64,000 nt of DNA from an uncultured Marmoricola sp. GTDB taxonomy: Bacteria > Actinomycetota > Actinomycetes > Propionibacteriales > Nocardioidaceae. Position numbers and translations under genes: made by a program. The notes under the pieces are model-generated. The model was given only the letters and a program-made list of their open reading frames with translations. It did no database searches and was not told the origin of the DNA. The DNA lies in assembly GCF_943913695.1 (NCBI RefSeq), contig NZ_CALTZE010000001.1:1-64000 (forward strand). The letters are read 5' to 3'. Positions 7,019 to 17,102 of the stretch are shown here, in pieces; position 1 is the first letter of the stretch, and each line of letters opens with the position of its first letter.

Positions 7019-8583
7019 TCACCACGAAGTGCGCGCAGGGTGCCGATGGTGTCGGCCTCGGCCGGCGGCTTGTCGTCGCGGTAGCGCAGCACGCGGGCGA
7101 AGCGCAGCGCCACGCCGCCGGGGTAACGGGTCGAGCCCTGCACCCCGTCAATGGCGATCTCGACCACCTGCTCGGGGCGCACGTACACGATGTGGCCTTC
7201 ACGGTGCGTCTCCAGCTCTAGGAAGCGCTCGGTCTGCCAGGCGAGTATCTCGTCGGTCATCCCCTTGAAGGTCTTTCCAACCGGCACCCAGCCCTGTGAG
7301 TAATCTGTTCCCTCCAAGGTCTTGCCGAGCATCGTGAAGCCGGTGGCCGAGGTCTCGTCGCGGGCGCCGAGGTGGATGTTGGACAGCGTGCCCTGGCGGC
7401 GGCCGCTGCCCCACTCGACCGCGAGCACCACGAGGTCGAGGGTGTGGCGCGGCTTGACCTTGACCCAGGCGGAGCCGCGACGGCCGGCGTCGTACGCCGC
7501 GTCGAGGCGCTTGAGGATCACACCCTCCTGACCGTCGGCGACCGCGGCGTCGAAGAAGGCCTGCGCCTGCTCGGGGGAGTCGGTGACGAGGCGGGAGACC
7601 CGGTGCTGCTCCGGCACGACCTCGTCGAGCCGGGCCAGCCGCTCGTGGGTGGGGGCCTCGATCAGGGAGTCGGAGCCGTGGAGCAGCACGTCGAAGAAGT
7701 AGGGCGTGACGCCGCTGCTTCCCGACGCCGTGGTGGACGCGGTCTCCTGGAAGGGGCGGGGCCGGCCGTCGGGTCCGAGCACCAGCGCCTCGCCGTCGAG
7801 CACCACGTCGTCGACGGGCAGGTCGCGGACCACCGCCACCACCTCGGGGAGCCGGTCGCCGATCTCGTCGAGGGAGCGGGTGAAGATGGCGACCTCGTCG
7901 CCGTGCTTGTGCACCTGGATGCGGATGCCGTCGAGCTTGGTGTCGACGACCACCTGGGCGCCCGGCGCGACCTTGTCCAGGCCCTGCGCCACGTCGGGTG
8001 CGGCGCCGGCGAGCATCGGGCGCACCGGCCGCCCGACCAGCATCGAGAAGTCGGCGAGACCCTCGGATCCCCGCGTCAGCGCGGCGGCGGCGATGGGGCC
8101 GGTGGGGGCGCTGAACATCGCGGCGCGGCGTACGTCGGCCACCGGCACCCCGGCTGCCTGCGCGATGGCGTCGAGCATCACCGAGTCGAGGGCGCCCTGG
8201 CGGACGTTGCCGGTCATCACCGCGCGCAGCCACTCCTGTTCGGGCGCGGTGAGCCGGCCGAAGAGCTCGGTCACGGCCTCACGTCGCGCACCGGCAGAGC
8301 CGCTGCCGGCGAGGCCGGAGAGGTGCTCGAGCGCCGAGTCGACCTCGGTCAGGGTGACGGTCGCCTCGTCGGCCGGATCGGGGAGCGACCCCAGCGAGCG
8401 GTAGCCGACGCCGGTGCGGCGCTGGCGCAGCGTGCCGGAGAGGTAGGTCGCGGCGAGGTCGAGGTCGTCCTCGCCTCCGGGCGCCGTCTCGCGCAGCAGG
8501 TCGGCGATCAGCTCGCGCTTGGCGAGGCGCTTGGAGGTCGCCGCGACCTGGCCGGAGACCTCGACGAGACGGGCGAGCAGCAT
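7015..8583 (-). CDS. ligB: ATP-dependent DNA ligase LigB
   Basis: The 522-residue protein seals nicked DNA using ATP. The adenylation motif KLDG (VVDTKLDGIRIQVHK) puts the catalytic lysine near residue 216, and further nucleotidyltransferase motifs follow (LDGEALV, GQEGVILKRLDAAY, SAWVKVKP); a DNA-binding domain precedes it and an OB-fold follows, as in the actinobacterial LigB family of about 500 residues. I chose the ATG at 8583 because a promoter-like CAGCAT lies seven bases upstream, the spacing of leaderless transcripts; ATG 8592 and a longer frame to 8640 are alternatives. It is divergent from the glycosylase gene and both carry PafBC-like promoter motifs, fitting a repair role. NAD-dependent LigA is presumably elsewhere. 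Confidence 0.92.
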   Translation of the reverse strand: MLLARLVEVSGQVAATSKRLAKRELIADLLRETAPGGEDDLDLAATYLSGTLRQRRTGVGYRSLGSLPDPADEATVTLTEVDSALEHLSGLAGSGSAGARREAVTELFGRLTAPEQEWLRAVMTGNVRQGALDSVMLDAIAQAAGVPVADVRRAAMFSAPTGPIAAAALTRGSEGLADFSMLVGRPVRPMLAGAAPDVAQGLDKVAPGAQVVVDTKLDGIRIQVHKHGDEVAIFTRSLDEIGDRLPEVVAVVRDLPVDDVVLDGEALVLGPDGRPRPFQETASTTASGSSGVTPYFFDVLLHGSDSLIEAPTHERLARLDEVVPEQHRVSRLVTDSPEQAQAFFDAAVADGQEGVILKRLDAAYDAGRRGSAWVKVKPRHTLDLVVLAVEWGSGRRQGTLSNIHLGARDETSATGFTMLGKTLEGTDYSQGWVPVGKTFKGMTDEILAWQTERFLELETHREGHIVYVRPEQVVEIAIDGVQGSTRYPGGVALRFARVLRYRDDKPPAEADTIGTLRALRGE

Positions 8584-8590
8584 GCGGGGC

Positions 8591-8613
8591 ATGCTGTCAC
8601 CGTGCCCCGACAG
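8591..8613 (-). promoter_or_regulatory. PafBC/RecA-NDp-like promoter of ligB
   Basis: Read leftward: CTGTCGGGG, eight bases, then CAGCAT, then seven bases to the ATG. The known damage-inducible motif is TTGTCRGTG-N8-TANNNT; here 7 of 9 upstream positions match and the -10 has C for the first T. The spacing is exact but the match is weaker than at uvrB. Confidence 0.4.
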
Positions 8614-8648
8614 GCGCGCGCGAGGCGTCGGGCGGCGCACGTGTTCCG

Positions 8649-8671
8649 CGGTCGGTGGCCCGGCATACGCT
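8649..8671 (+). promoter_or_regulatory. PafBC/RecA-NDp-like promoter of the glycosylase gene
   Basis: CGGTCGGTG, eight bases, TACGCT, then six bases to the GTG start at 8678. It matches TTGTCRGTG at 7 of 9 positions with the exact N8 spacing and a TANNNT -10, so a leaderless, damage-inducible transcript is likely. Confidence 0.5.
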
Positions 8672-8677
8672 GCCAGG

Positions 8678-9601
8678 GTGCAGGAGCGACGCTGGCGTCC
8701 CGGGTGGCCGTGCCCGGTGCGCTCGGTGCTCGCGACGCACCGGCGCGGGCCGGGGGACCCGACCTACCGCTTCGACGCCGCGGGTGCGCTGTGGCGTGGC
8801 ATCGGCACGCCCGAGGGGCCGGCGTCGCTGCGGCTGGCCACCCACGCAGACCTCGGCGAGGTGCATGCGAGCGCCTGGGGGAGCGGGGCTGCCTGGGTGC
8901 TCGACTCGCTGCCGCGGATGCTCGGTGCCGACGACGACCCGTCGGGGTTCGTGCCGCCGGAGCCGCTCGCGCAGGCGTGGCGACGCCACCAGCACTGGCG
9001 ACTCGGCGCGACCGGACGGGTGATGGAGGCACTGCTGCCGGCGATCCTGGAGCAGAAGGTCACCGGGCAGGAGGCGTTCGCGGGGTTCCGGAGGCTCGTG
9101 CACCGCTTCGGCGAGCGCGCGCCGGGCCCGCCCAGCGAGGCCGACCCGCCGGTGCGGCTGTGGGTGCAGCCCGACGCCGCCCGGCTGCGGCAGGTGCCCT
9201 CGTGGGAGTGGCTCCGCGCCCACGTCGACGGCGCCCGCTCGCGCCCGGTGCAGCACGCGGCGCGGGTCGCGGCCTCGCTGGAGCGCGCCGGTGCCGAGCC
9301 GCCGGAGGAGTTCGACAGGCGCCTGCGCACGCTGCCCGGCATCGGCGTGTGGACCAGCGCCGAGGTGCGCTCGCGCGCGCTGGGGGACGCCGACGCGGTC
9401 AGCTTCGGCGACTACCACGTCGCCGCCAACGTCACCTACGTGCTCACGGGCAAGGTCGGCGACGACGACCTGATGGCCGAGCTGCTGGCGCCGTACGCCG
9501 GCCACCGTCACCGCGTGCAGCGGCTCGTGGAGCTGGCCGGCCTGCATCGTCCGCGCCGCGGCCCCCGGATGCCGCCGCGCCGCCACCTCCCTGTGAGGTA
9601 G
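8678..9601 (+). CDS. DNA-3-methyladenine glycosylase II (AlkA-type, HhH-GPD)
   Basis: The 307-residue protein removes alkylated bases from DNA. The helix-hairpin-helix and Gly/Pro-Asp signature is clear: LPGIGVWTSAEVRSRALGD followed by AVSFGDYHVAAN, the aspartate of GDY being the likely catalytic residue. LLPAILEQKVTGQEAFAGFR upstream is the conserved core helix of the superfamily. The GTG at 8678 is preferred over an ATG at 8519 because the latter overlaps ligB and because TACGCT lies six bases before the GTG. It is divergent from ligB and shares its damage-type promoter layout. Substrate range within the family cannot be told from sequence. Confidence 0.88.
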   Translation: MQERRWRPGWPCPVRSVLATHRRGPGDPTYRFDAAGALWRGIGTPEGPASLRLATHADLGEVHASAWGSGAAWVLDSLPRMLGADDDPSGFVPPEPLAQAWRRHQHWRLGATGRVMEALLPAILEQKVTGQEAFAGFRRLVHRFGERAPGPPSEADPPVRLWVQPDAARLRQVPSWEWLRAHVDGARSRPVQHAARVAASLERAGAEPPEEFDRRLRTLPGIGVWTSAEVRSRALGDADAVSFGDYHVAANVTYVLTGKVGDDDLMAELLAPYAGHRHRVQRLVELAGLHRPRRGPRMPPRRHLPVR

Positions 9602-9614
9602 CCGCCCGGCCGGG

Positions 9615-10556
9615 TCAGCGCCGTGGCTGGGGCGGTGACATCACGCCGTTGAAGGCGAGGGCGACGCCCTTGTCGCCGCGCACCTTGAGCGCACCGGTGA
9701 CCACGCCCTTGACCGGGTGCAGCTGACCGGTGGCCAGGCGCAGGAAGTCGGCGCCCTCGATGGTGATGGTGGCGTCGCGGCGCTGACCCTCGGGCGCGTC
9801 GCGCTCCACCCGGCAGGCGCCGTCGGCCAGGTGCACGGTGAAGCGGTCGACCTCACCGTCGGGACGACCGGAGACGCGGAAGCCCACGACGGCGCGCAGG
9901 TCACCGGCCTTGCGCGGGTCGACGAAGTCGGGGAGCCGGCGGGTCACCTCCTCCAGCACGATCGGGCGGAAGCTACCCGCCATCACCGAGCGCATGTGCT
10001 TGGCCGACGACCTGGCCACCGCGGTCGCCACGTCGACGGGATCGAGCGTGCGGGGGTCGACGGCGCGCTGGTCGCTGCCGGGGACGGTGAAGACGCACCC
10101 CACGTCGAGCGCGAGCAGCTCGTCGCCCTCGAGCGCGAGCCGGTCGGAGAGGTAGAGCAGGGCGGCGTTGGACTGCCCGGTGACCAGGCGCACGAAGTCG
10201 ACGAGGTCGGCGCGGATGGTCACGTCGGGCGTGGCCTCGGGGGCCAGCGTGACCGTGCCGCCGGCGAACCGCGCGGTGTGGCACTCGCGGTCGCGTCGGC
10301 CCCTCGCCAGCTCGAAGCGCACCACGCCTTCGATGTCGCCCAGCCGCTCGGGGTCGGCGAAGGCGGGGAAGCGCTCGAGGATCGCCACGACGCCCTCGGC
10401 GCGGAAGTGGTCGAGGTCGAGTGCTGCCCGCAGCTCGTCGTCGGAGGCTTCGCGGATGGCGGCGGTGATCTCCACGACGTCCCCGGTGCGCAGGTGCTCG
10501 CGCAGCTCCGGCTGGCTCAGCTGCCGCAGCCGCTGCATCTCGGTGGACACGTGCAC
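9615..10556 (-). CDS. Tandem SCP2-type sterol/lipid carrier domain protein
   Basis: The 313-residue protein contains two copies of an SCP2-like domain, about residues 70-160 and 210-310. Each copy has the pattern 'VRFEL...F.V.L..G...V.......DVTI..D..DFLRL.TGQ..P/N...L', seen in FARGGTVTLAPEATPDVTIR and TVHLADGACRVERD. Such domains bind acyl chains or sterols and often modulate lipid metabolism. The N-terminal 60 residues are helical. The start is a GTG at 10556 or the ATG at 10538; neither has a strong ribosome binding site. No membrane segment. It is an isolated gene between the glycosylase and ggt; the partner lipid is unknown. Confidence 0.75.
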   Translation of the reverse strand: MHVSTEMQRLRQLSQPELREHLRTGDVVEITAAIREASDDELRAALDLDHFRAEGVVAILERFPAFADPERLGDIEGVVRFELARGRRDRECHTARFAGGTVTLAPEATPDVTIRADLVDFVRLVTGQSNAALLYLSDRLALEGDELLALDVGCVFTVPGSDQRAVDPRTLDPVDVATAVARSSAKHMRSVMAGSFRPIVLEEVTRRLPDFVDPRKAGDLRAVVGFRVSGRPDGEVDRFTVHLADGACRVERDAPEGQRRDATITIEGADFLRLATGQLHPVKGVVTGALKVRGDKGVALAFNGVMSPPQPRR

Positions 10557-10646
10557 ACCGTAGTGGCGGCGGTCACATCAGGGGTGGCCGGGACGCGCGT
10601 ACGGCCGGGTTTTCGACCGAATCGCCCCCTGGGGCCCGGCGTGTCG

Positions 10647-10670
10647 CGGGCTTTTCGTACGAAAAGCCCG
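10647..10670. terminator. 24-bp perfect palindrome after ggt
   Basis: Half-site CGGGCTTTTCGT is followed directly by its reverse complement. It starts four bases beyond the ggt stop (10674) and would form a 10-bp stem with a four-base loop in RNA. Its position suggests a terminator; as duplex DNA it is also a perfect symmetric protein-binding site. Confidence 0.6.
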
Positions 10671-10673
10671 GGC

Positions 10674-12446
10674 TCACCGGCCCACCGCATACCCCTGCAT
10701 CCCACGGGGGTTGGCGCCGGCGGAGAGCAGGCCGGTGGCGGGGTCGCGGGAGACGGCGCACATCCGCCCCAGCGCCCAGGGGCCGGCGTCCTGGACCAGG
10801 TGGCCGCGCTCGCGCAGGCCGCGGAGCACCTCGGGGGCGACGCGCGACTCGGTGACCAGTGAGCCGGGCTCCATGCCGCGCGGGTGGAAGGAGCCGGGGA
10901 AGCTGGTGGTGTGGAACATCGGGGCGTCGATCGCCTCCTGCAGCGAGCGTCCCTGCACCACGTGGCGCAGCAGGAACAGCGACTGCCACTGGTCCTGCTG
11001 GTCGCCGCCGGGGGAGCCACACGCGAGCACGGGTACGCCGTCGCGCAGCGCCAGCGTGGGCGTCAGGGTGGTGCGGGGACGGGCGCCGGGCTCGAGGGAG
11101 GCGGGCAGGCCCTCGTCGAGCCAGAACATCTGCGAGCGGCTGCCGAGGCAGAAGCCGAGCTCCGGGATCACCGGCGAGCTCTGCAGCCAGCCGCCGCTCG
11201 GCGTGGCGGCCACGACGTTGCCCCAGCGGTCGACCACGTCGAGGTGGCAGGTGTCGCCGCGGGTCTCGCCGTCGCGCTGCACGGTCGGCTCGCCGGTGGT
11301 GCCGTCGGAGGACGGCGCCACGTGCTCGCCCGCGAGCAGCCGCTGCACGTGGGCGGAGAGCCGTGGCTCGCGGCCGCCGGGGGAGCCGGGCCGCACCCCG
11401 AGGTCGGCGGTGTCGCCGACCAGCGCCGCACGCTGGGCGACGTACGCCGGGTCGAGGAGCTCGCGGGCGGTGACGGGTGAGCGGTCGCCGAACCAGGCCT
11501 CGCGGTCGGCCATCGCCAGCTTCCAGCACTCCACCACCGCGTGCATGCCGGGCTCGCTGTCGGGATCGAGTGCCTCGGGGCCCAGCTCGTCGAGCATCGC
11601 GAGCACCTGCAGCAGCGCTGGCCCCTGCCCCCACAGGTCGGTCTTGGCGACCTCGAGTCCCTGCCAGGAGCCGACGACCGCCGGCTCCCAGGTCGCGGAG
11701 AAGTCGGCGAGGTCCTGGCCGGTCACGAGCCCGGGCAGCACCTGTCCGCCGGAGTGCCGCCACTCGCGCGCCTGGAAGGCGTCGACCGCCTCGGCCACGA
11801 ACCCCTGCGACCAGGCGCGCCGGGCCGACTCGGGGTCGCCGGCCGCGGCGAGCCGCTCCAGCACCGCGGCGTACGCCGGGTTGGTCACCAGCTCTCCGGC
11901 GCGCGGCAGCCGCCCGCCGGGCAGCCAGACCTCCGCCGAGGTCGGCCAGTGGTCGGTGAAGAGGTCGCGCACCCGCGCGATCGTGTCGACGACGCGGCCC
12001 AGCACCGGGTGACCGTCGCGGGCGTACGCCGTCGCGGGCTCGAGCACGGTGGCCAGCGGGAGGGTCCCGTGGTCGCGCAGGAGCAGCAGCCAGGCGTCGA
12101 CGGCCCCGGGCACGGCCGCCGCCACGACGCCGGAGCCCGGCACGTGGTCGAGGCCCATGGCGGCGAACGCCTCGCGCGACGCGCCCGCCGGGGCGGGCCC
12201 CTGCCCGCACAGCACCCGCGGCGTCGGGTCCGTGGCGGTCGCGACGATCGCGGGCAGGTCGCCGCCCGGTCCGTTGAGGTGGGGCTCGACGACGTGTAGC
12301 ACGAAGCCGCCGGCGACGGCGGCGTCGAAGGCGTTGCCGCCCAGCTCCAGCATCCGCATGGCCGCCTGCGAGGCCAGCCAGTGTGTGGAGGAGACCATCC
12401 CGAAGGTGCCGGTCAGCGTCGGCCTGGTGGTGAAGTCCGAGAGCAT
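10674..12446 (-). CDS. ggt: Gamma-glutamyltransferase family hydrolase
   Basis: The 590-residue protein belongs to the Ntn-hydrolase family that transfers or hydrolyses gamma-glutamyl groups (glutathione and analogues). The catalytic Thr399 is seen in GDTCHLDVVDRWGN; the precursor would be cleaved before it into two subunits. The N-terminal domain has the family motifs GGNAFDAAVAG and the GPGGDLPAIV segment. No signal peptide is visible, so it is probably cytoplasmic, which is less usual for periplasmic or secreted GGT and closer to the GGT-like cephalosporin-acylase or ywrD group. It is divergent from the acyl-CoA synthetase gene; its substrate is therefore uncertain. Confidence 0.88.
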   Translation of the reverse strand: MLSDFTTRPTLTGTFGMVSSTHWLASQAAMRMLELGGNAFDAAVAGGFVLHVVEPHLNGPGGDLPAIVATATDPTPRVLCGQGPAPAGASREAFAAMGLDHVPGSGVVAAAVPGAVDAWLLLLRDHGTLPLATVLEPATAYARDGHPVLGRVVDTIARVRDLFTDHWPTSAEVWLPGGRLPRAGELVTNPAYAAVLERLAAAGDPESARRAWSQGFVAEAVDAFQAREWRHSGGQVLPGLVTGQDLADFSATWEPAVVGSWQGLEVAKTDLWGQGPALLQVLAMLDELGPEALDPDSEPGMHAVVECWKLAMADREAWFGDRSPVTARELLDPAYVAQRAALVGDTADLGVRPGSPGGREPRLSAHVQRLLAGEHVAPSSDGTTGEPTVQRDGETRGDTCHLDVVDRWGNVVAATPSGGWLQSSPVIPELGFCLGSRSQMFWLDEGLPASLEPGARPRTTLTPTLALRDGVPVLACGSPGGDQQDQWQSLFLLRHVVQGRSLQEAIDAPMFHTTSFPGSFHPRGMEPGSLVTESRVAPEVLRGLRERGHLVQDAGPWALGRMCAVSRDPATGLLSAGANPRGMQGYAVGR

Positions 12447-12523
12447 CCGGCGAGCCTAGCCACGGCGCTGCGAGGCGCAGCGGTCGCTGGACAGGCTCGG
12501 CCGCTCCCGGCAGGCTCGCCCCC

Positions 12524-14173
<1,650 letters not shown>

Positions 14174-14197
14174 CCCGCGGCCGTGTGACCGACGGCC

Positions 14198-14665
14198 TCA
14201 GTCCGACCCGAGCCCGTAGTCGTAGGTCAGCTTCTCGGTGCTCAGGTAGAGGTAGGTGTGCACCCGCGAGATCCCCGCGATCGGCTTGACCTTGCGCGTG
14301 AGCACCTCGAGCAGGTGGGCGTCGCTGATGCCGATCACCTCGCACAGCAGGTCGAAGGCACCCTCGACGCGCACCAGGTAGTGCACGTCGGGGACCTCCG
14401 CGACGGCCCGGGTGGTGGCGTCGCGCTCCTCCTCGGTCAGGTCCGGGTCGAAGGTGATGCCGAGCATCGCCTCGCGCGCGAAGCCGATCATGAGCGGGTC
14501 GGTGACGACGGTGAAGCTGACGACCCCGTCGGCGACGAGGCGGTCGACGCGGCGTACGACGTCGTCCTCGTCGAGCCCGAGCTCGGCGGCGATCTCGGCG
14601 TAGGGTCGTCGCGCGTCTCGCTGCAGGAGCCGCAGGATGCGCCGGCTCTGGTCGTCGAGCGCCAC
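14198..14665 (-). CDS. Lrp/AsnC family regulator (third of three)
   Basis: The 155-residue product has the family layout: N-terminal helix-turn-helix (DDQSRRILRLLQRDARRPYA, then EDDVVRRVDRLVADG) and a C-terminal RAM/ACT-like ligand domain ending in a conserved V-x-V-H-T-Y segment. The GTG start at 14665 lies two bases beyond the stop of the preceding Lrp gene, so they are one unit. The ligand is unknown. Position next to the polyamine locus suggests control of it by amines or amino acids. Confidence 0.85.
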   Translation of the reverse strand: MALDDQSRRILRLLQRDARRPYAEIAAELGLDEDDVVRRVDRLVADGVVSFTVVTDPLMIGFAREAMLGITFDPDLTEEERDATTRAVAEVPDVHYLVRVEGAFDLLCEVIGISDAHLLEVLTRKVKPIAGISRVHTYLYLSTEKLTYDYGLGSD

Positions 14666-14667
14666 GG

Positions 14668-15108
14668 CTACCGCGTGCCCCAGGTGTAGACCTGCTTCTC
14701 CAGCTCCAGGTAGAGGAAGGTGTGGATCGAGACCACGCCCGTCAGCGGCTTGATCCGGGCCACGATCTCCAGCAGGTGGGCGTCGCTGTTGCCGATCACC
14801 TCGGAGATGATCTCGAAGCCCCCGGCCGTGAGCACGACGTAGACGACCTCGTCGATCTCCGCGAGCTGCGCCGCGACCTCCTTGACGCGGTCGAGCTCGA
14901 CGCGCAGGCCGAGCATCGCCTGCCGGGCGAACCCCAGCTGGAGGGGGTCGGTGACGGCCGTGATCTGGATGACGCCAGCGTCGGTGAGGCGGCGTACGCG
15001 CTCGACGACCTCCGCCTCGGGGATCCCGACCTCGTCGGCGATCTCGGCGTAGGGGCGACGGCCGTCGAGCTGGAGCAGGCCGATGATCTTCTTGGTGGCG
15101 GGATCCAT
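14668..15108 (-). CDS. Lrp/AsnC family regulator (second of three)
   Basis: The 146-residue protein starts at the ATG at 15108; a longer frame to 15204 adds an unlikely basic extension. The helix-turn-helix (PATKKIIGLLQLDGRRPYAE, then EAEVVERVRRLTDAG) is followed by the ligand domain with HTFLYLELEKQVYTWG at the C-terminus, nearly the same as that of the first gene, so the two are recent paralogues. It probably forms dimers or octamers and binds DNA at half sites. It is co-transcribed with the downstream Lrp gene. Confidence 0.85.
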   Translation of the reverse strand: MDPATKKIIGLLQLDGRRPYAEIADEVGIPEAEVVERVRRLTDAGVIQITAVTDPLQLGFARQAMLGLRVELDRVKEVAAQLAEIDEVVYVVLTAGGFEIISEVIGNSDAHLLEIVARIKPLTGVVSIHTFLYLELEKQVYTWGTR

Positions 15109-15225
15109 CTCGGCGGGCCGCGGACGTGTGGAGTGGCGAGGCAGGGGACGTCCCTCTGACGCCCGCTCGCCCTTGATCACGCAGCCGATCCTCGCATGTC
15201 GCACCCCACGGGGAGGCGGAGTCGC

Positions 15226-15702
15226 TCAGCGCACTCCCCAGCTGTAGGTCTGCTTGGCCAGCTTGAGATACATGAACGTCTCGGTCGTGCGTACGCCGTC
15301 CACGGCGCGGATCCGGCCAGCGACGAGGTCGAGGAGCTCCTCGTCGCTGGTGCTCACCACCTCGCACAGCACGTCGTAGCCACCGGCCGTCATCACGACG
15401 TAGATGACCTCCTCCATCGCGGCCAGGGCGTCGGCGACCGGCTCGACGGCCCCGTCGACGTGCACGCCGACCATCGCCTGGCGCCCGAAGCCGAGCTGGA
15501 GCGGGTCGGTGACGGCGACGATCTGCATCACCCCGGCCTCGGTCAGGCGCTGCACCCGCTGCCGCACGGCCGCCTCGGAGAGCCCGACGACCTTCCCGAT
15601 GGCGGCATAGGAGCGCCGGCCGTCCTGCTGCAGCTGCTCGATGATCGACTTGGAGAGGGCGTCGATCAGGACGCTCGACCTGCCGGCCGCCTTCTCGCTC
15701 AT
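15226..15702 (-). CDS. Lrp/AsnC family regulator (first of three)
   Basis: The 158-residue protein starts at ATG 15702; the frame extending to 15834 is not used because it reaches into the divergent promoter region. It has the helix-turn-helix (LSKSIIEQLQQDGRRSYAAI, then EAAVRQRVQRLTEAGV) and the RAM ligand domain ending in LKLAKQTYSWGVR. A gap of 117 bases precedes the next paralogue. It is divergent from potD, so it is the best candidate among the three to regulate the transporter operon through the 176-base intergenic region. Confidence 0.85.
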   Translation of the reverse strand: MSEKAAGRSSVLIDALSKSIIEQLQQDGRRSYAAIGKVVGLSEAAVRQRVQRLTEAGVMQIVAVTDPLQLGFGRQAMVGVHVDGAVEPVADALAAMEEVIYVVMTAGGYDVLCEVVSTSDEELLDLVAGRIRAVDGVRTTETFMYLKLAKQTYSWGVR

Positions 15703-15878
15703 GGCGTCATGGTGTCCGGCGGGGGGCTGACGTGGCAAGCGGTCTACTCCGCATTTCGCAGCTGTGCAGCGCCGAACGTGACGTTTTCGTGCCGATCCTG
15801 TGACATGGCAACGGTTTCCCTTGCCTTCGGGCACTGTGTCGTGTTTCTCTCCTGCCCCTGAGGTATCTGGAGGTGGGT

Positions 15879-17102
15879 GTGGCGGGCGTGTCGTCTGGCT
15901 CCGGTGGTGGCCGCGCCACCCGTCGCAGCCCGGGTGCGTCGCGGCGTACCTTCCTCAAGGGGGCGGGCGTCGGCGCCTTCGCCCTCGGCAGCGCGGCGGT
16001 GCTGCCGCTCTTCGGCTCGGCCAGCGCGGTGCAGGACCCCGAGACCTGCCGGGCCGAGGACATCTCGGCGCAGTCCAAGCGGCTGGTGATCTCCAACTGG
16101 CCGGCCTACATCGACGTCGCCGAGGCCGGTGACAACGACTACGTCACGACGATGCAGGAGTTCGAGAGGCGCACCGGCATCGACGTCGACTACACCGACG
16201 ACGTCAACGACAACGCGGAGTTCTTCGCCCGGGTGCGCAACCAGCTCGGGGCCTGCCAGCCCATCGACCGCGACATGATGATGCTGACTGACTGGATGGC
16301 GGCGCGCATGATCGGGCTCGGCTGGGTGCAGCCGATCTCCGCCGACGCGGTGCCCAACCTCCACGCCAACCTGATCGAGCCGCTGCGCGGCCGGCAGTGG
16401 GACCCCGACCGCGGCTTCTCGGCGCCCTGGCAGAGCGGCCTGACCGGCATCGCCTACAACGCCCGGCTCACCGGCGAGGTGGGCAGCTTCAAGGAGCTGA
16501 TGGAGCGCGACGACCTGCGCGGCCGCATCACGCTGCTCTCGGAGATGCGCGACACGATGGCCTTCATGATCAAGGTCACCGGCGGTGACCCCGACGACTT
16601 CACCGACGACGAGTGGTACGACGCGATCGACTACCTGCGCTCGCGGGTGCGGGCCGGCCAGGTCCGTGCCTTCACCGGCAACGAGTACATCCAGGACCTC
16701 ACGGCCGGCAACATCATGGCCTGCGAGGCCTGGTCGGGCGACGTGATCCAGGCGCAGTTCGACAACCCCGACATCAAGTTCGTGGTGCCCGAGGAGGGCC
16801 TCAACCTCTGGAGCGACAACATGCTGGTGCCCAACAAGGCCCAGCACCTCGCCAACGCCGAGAAGTGGATCGACTACTACTACGAGCCGGCGGTGGCCGC
16901 CAAGCTCGCGGCCTGGGTCAACTACATCTGTCCCGTCGAGGGGGCACGCGAGGAGATGGAGAAGATCGACCCGTCGCTGGTCGACAACTTCTTGATCTTC
17001 CCCAGCGAGGACGACCTCGCCGACACCTTCGACTTCATGGCCCTCGACGAAGCCCAGAACCGTCAGTTCGAAGGAGATTGGTCGGATGTCACAAGTGGCT
17101 GA
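15879..17102 (+). CDS. potD: Polyamine ABC transporter substrate-binding protein
   Basis: The 407-residue protein binds putrescine or spermidine outside the membrane. A Tat-type signal (SRRTFLKGAGVGAFALG) near residue 25 precedes a hydrophobic stretch, so it is exported folded. The family motif LVISNWPAYIDV starts the mature domain, and a solute-binding type 1 fold follows. I chose GTG 15879 because GGAGG is five bases upstream; GTG 15873 overlaps that site. It overlaps potA by 17 bases. Operon order potD-potA-potB-potC is less common than potABCD. Confidence 0.9.
   Translation: MAGVSSGSGGGRATRRSPGASRRTFLKGAGVGAFALGSAAVLPLFGSASAVQDPETCRAEDISAQSKRLVISNWPAYIDVAEAGDNDYVTTMQEFERRTGIDVDYTDDVNDNAEFFARVRNQLGACQPIDRDMMMLTDWMAARMIGLGWVQPISADAVPNLHANLIEPLRGRQWDPDRGFSAPWQSGLTGIAYNARLTGEVGSFKELMERDDLRGRITLLSEMRDTMAFMIKVTGGDPDDFTDDEWYDAIDYLRSRVRAGQVRAFTGNEYIQDLTAGNIMACEAWSGDVIQAQFDNPDIKFVVPEEGLNLWSDNMLVPNKAQHLANAEKWIDYYYEPAVAAKLAAWVNYICPVEGAREEMEKIDPSLVDNFLIFPSEDDLADTFDFMALDEAQNRQFEGDWSDVTSG

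Noticed and set aside
7372..9726. Long open frame of 784 codons on the + strand across ligB and the glycosylase
   Set aside because: It is antisense to ligB and out of frame with the glycosylase, has high Arg/Gly/Ala composition and no domain; it is a GC-rich shadow.
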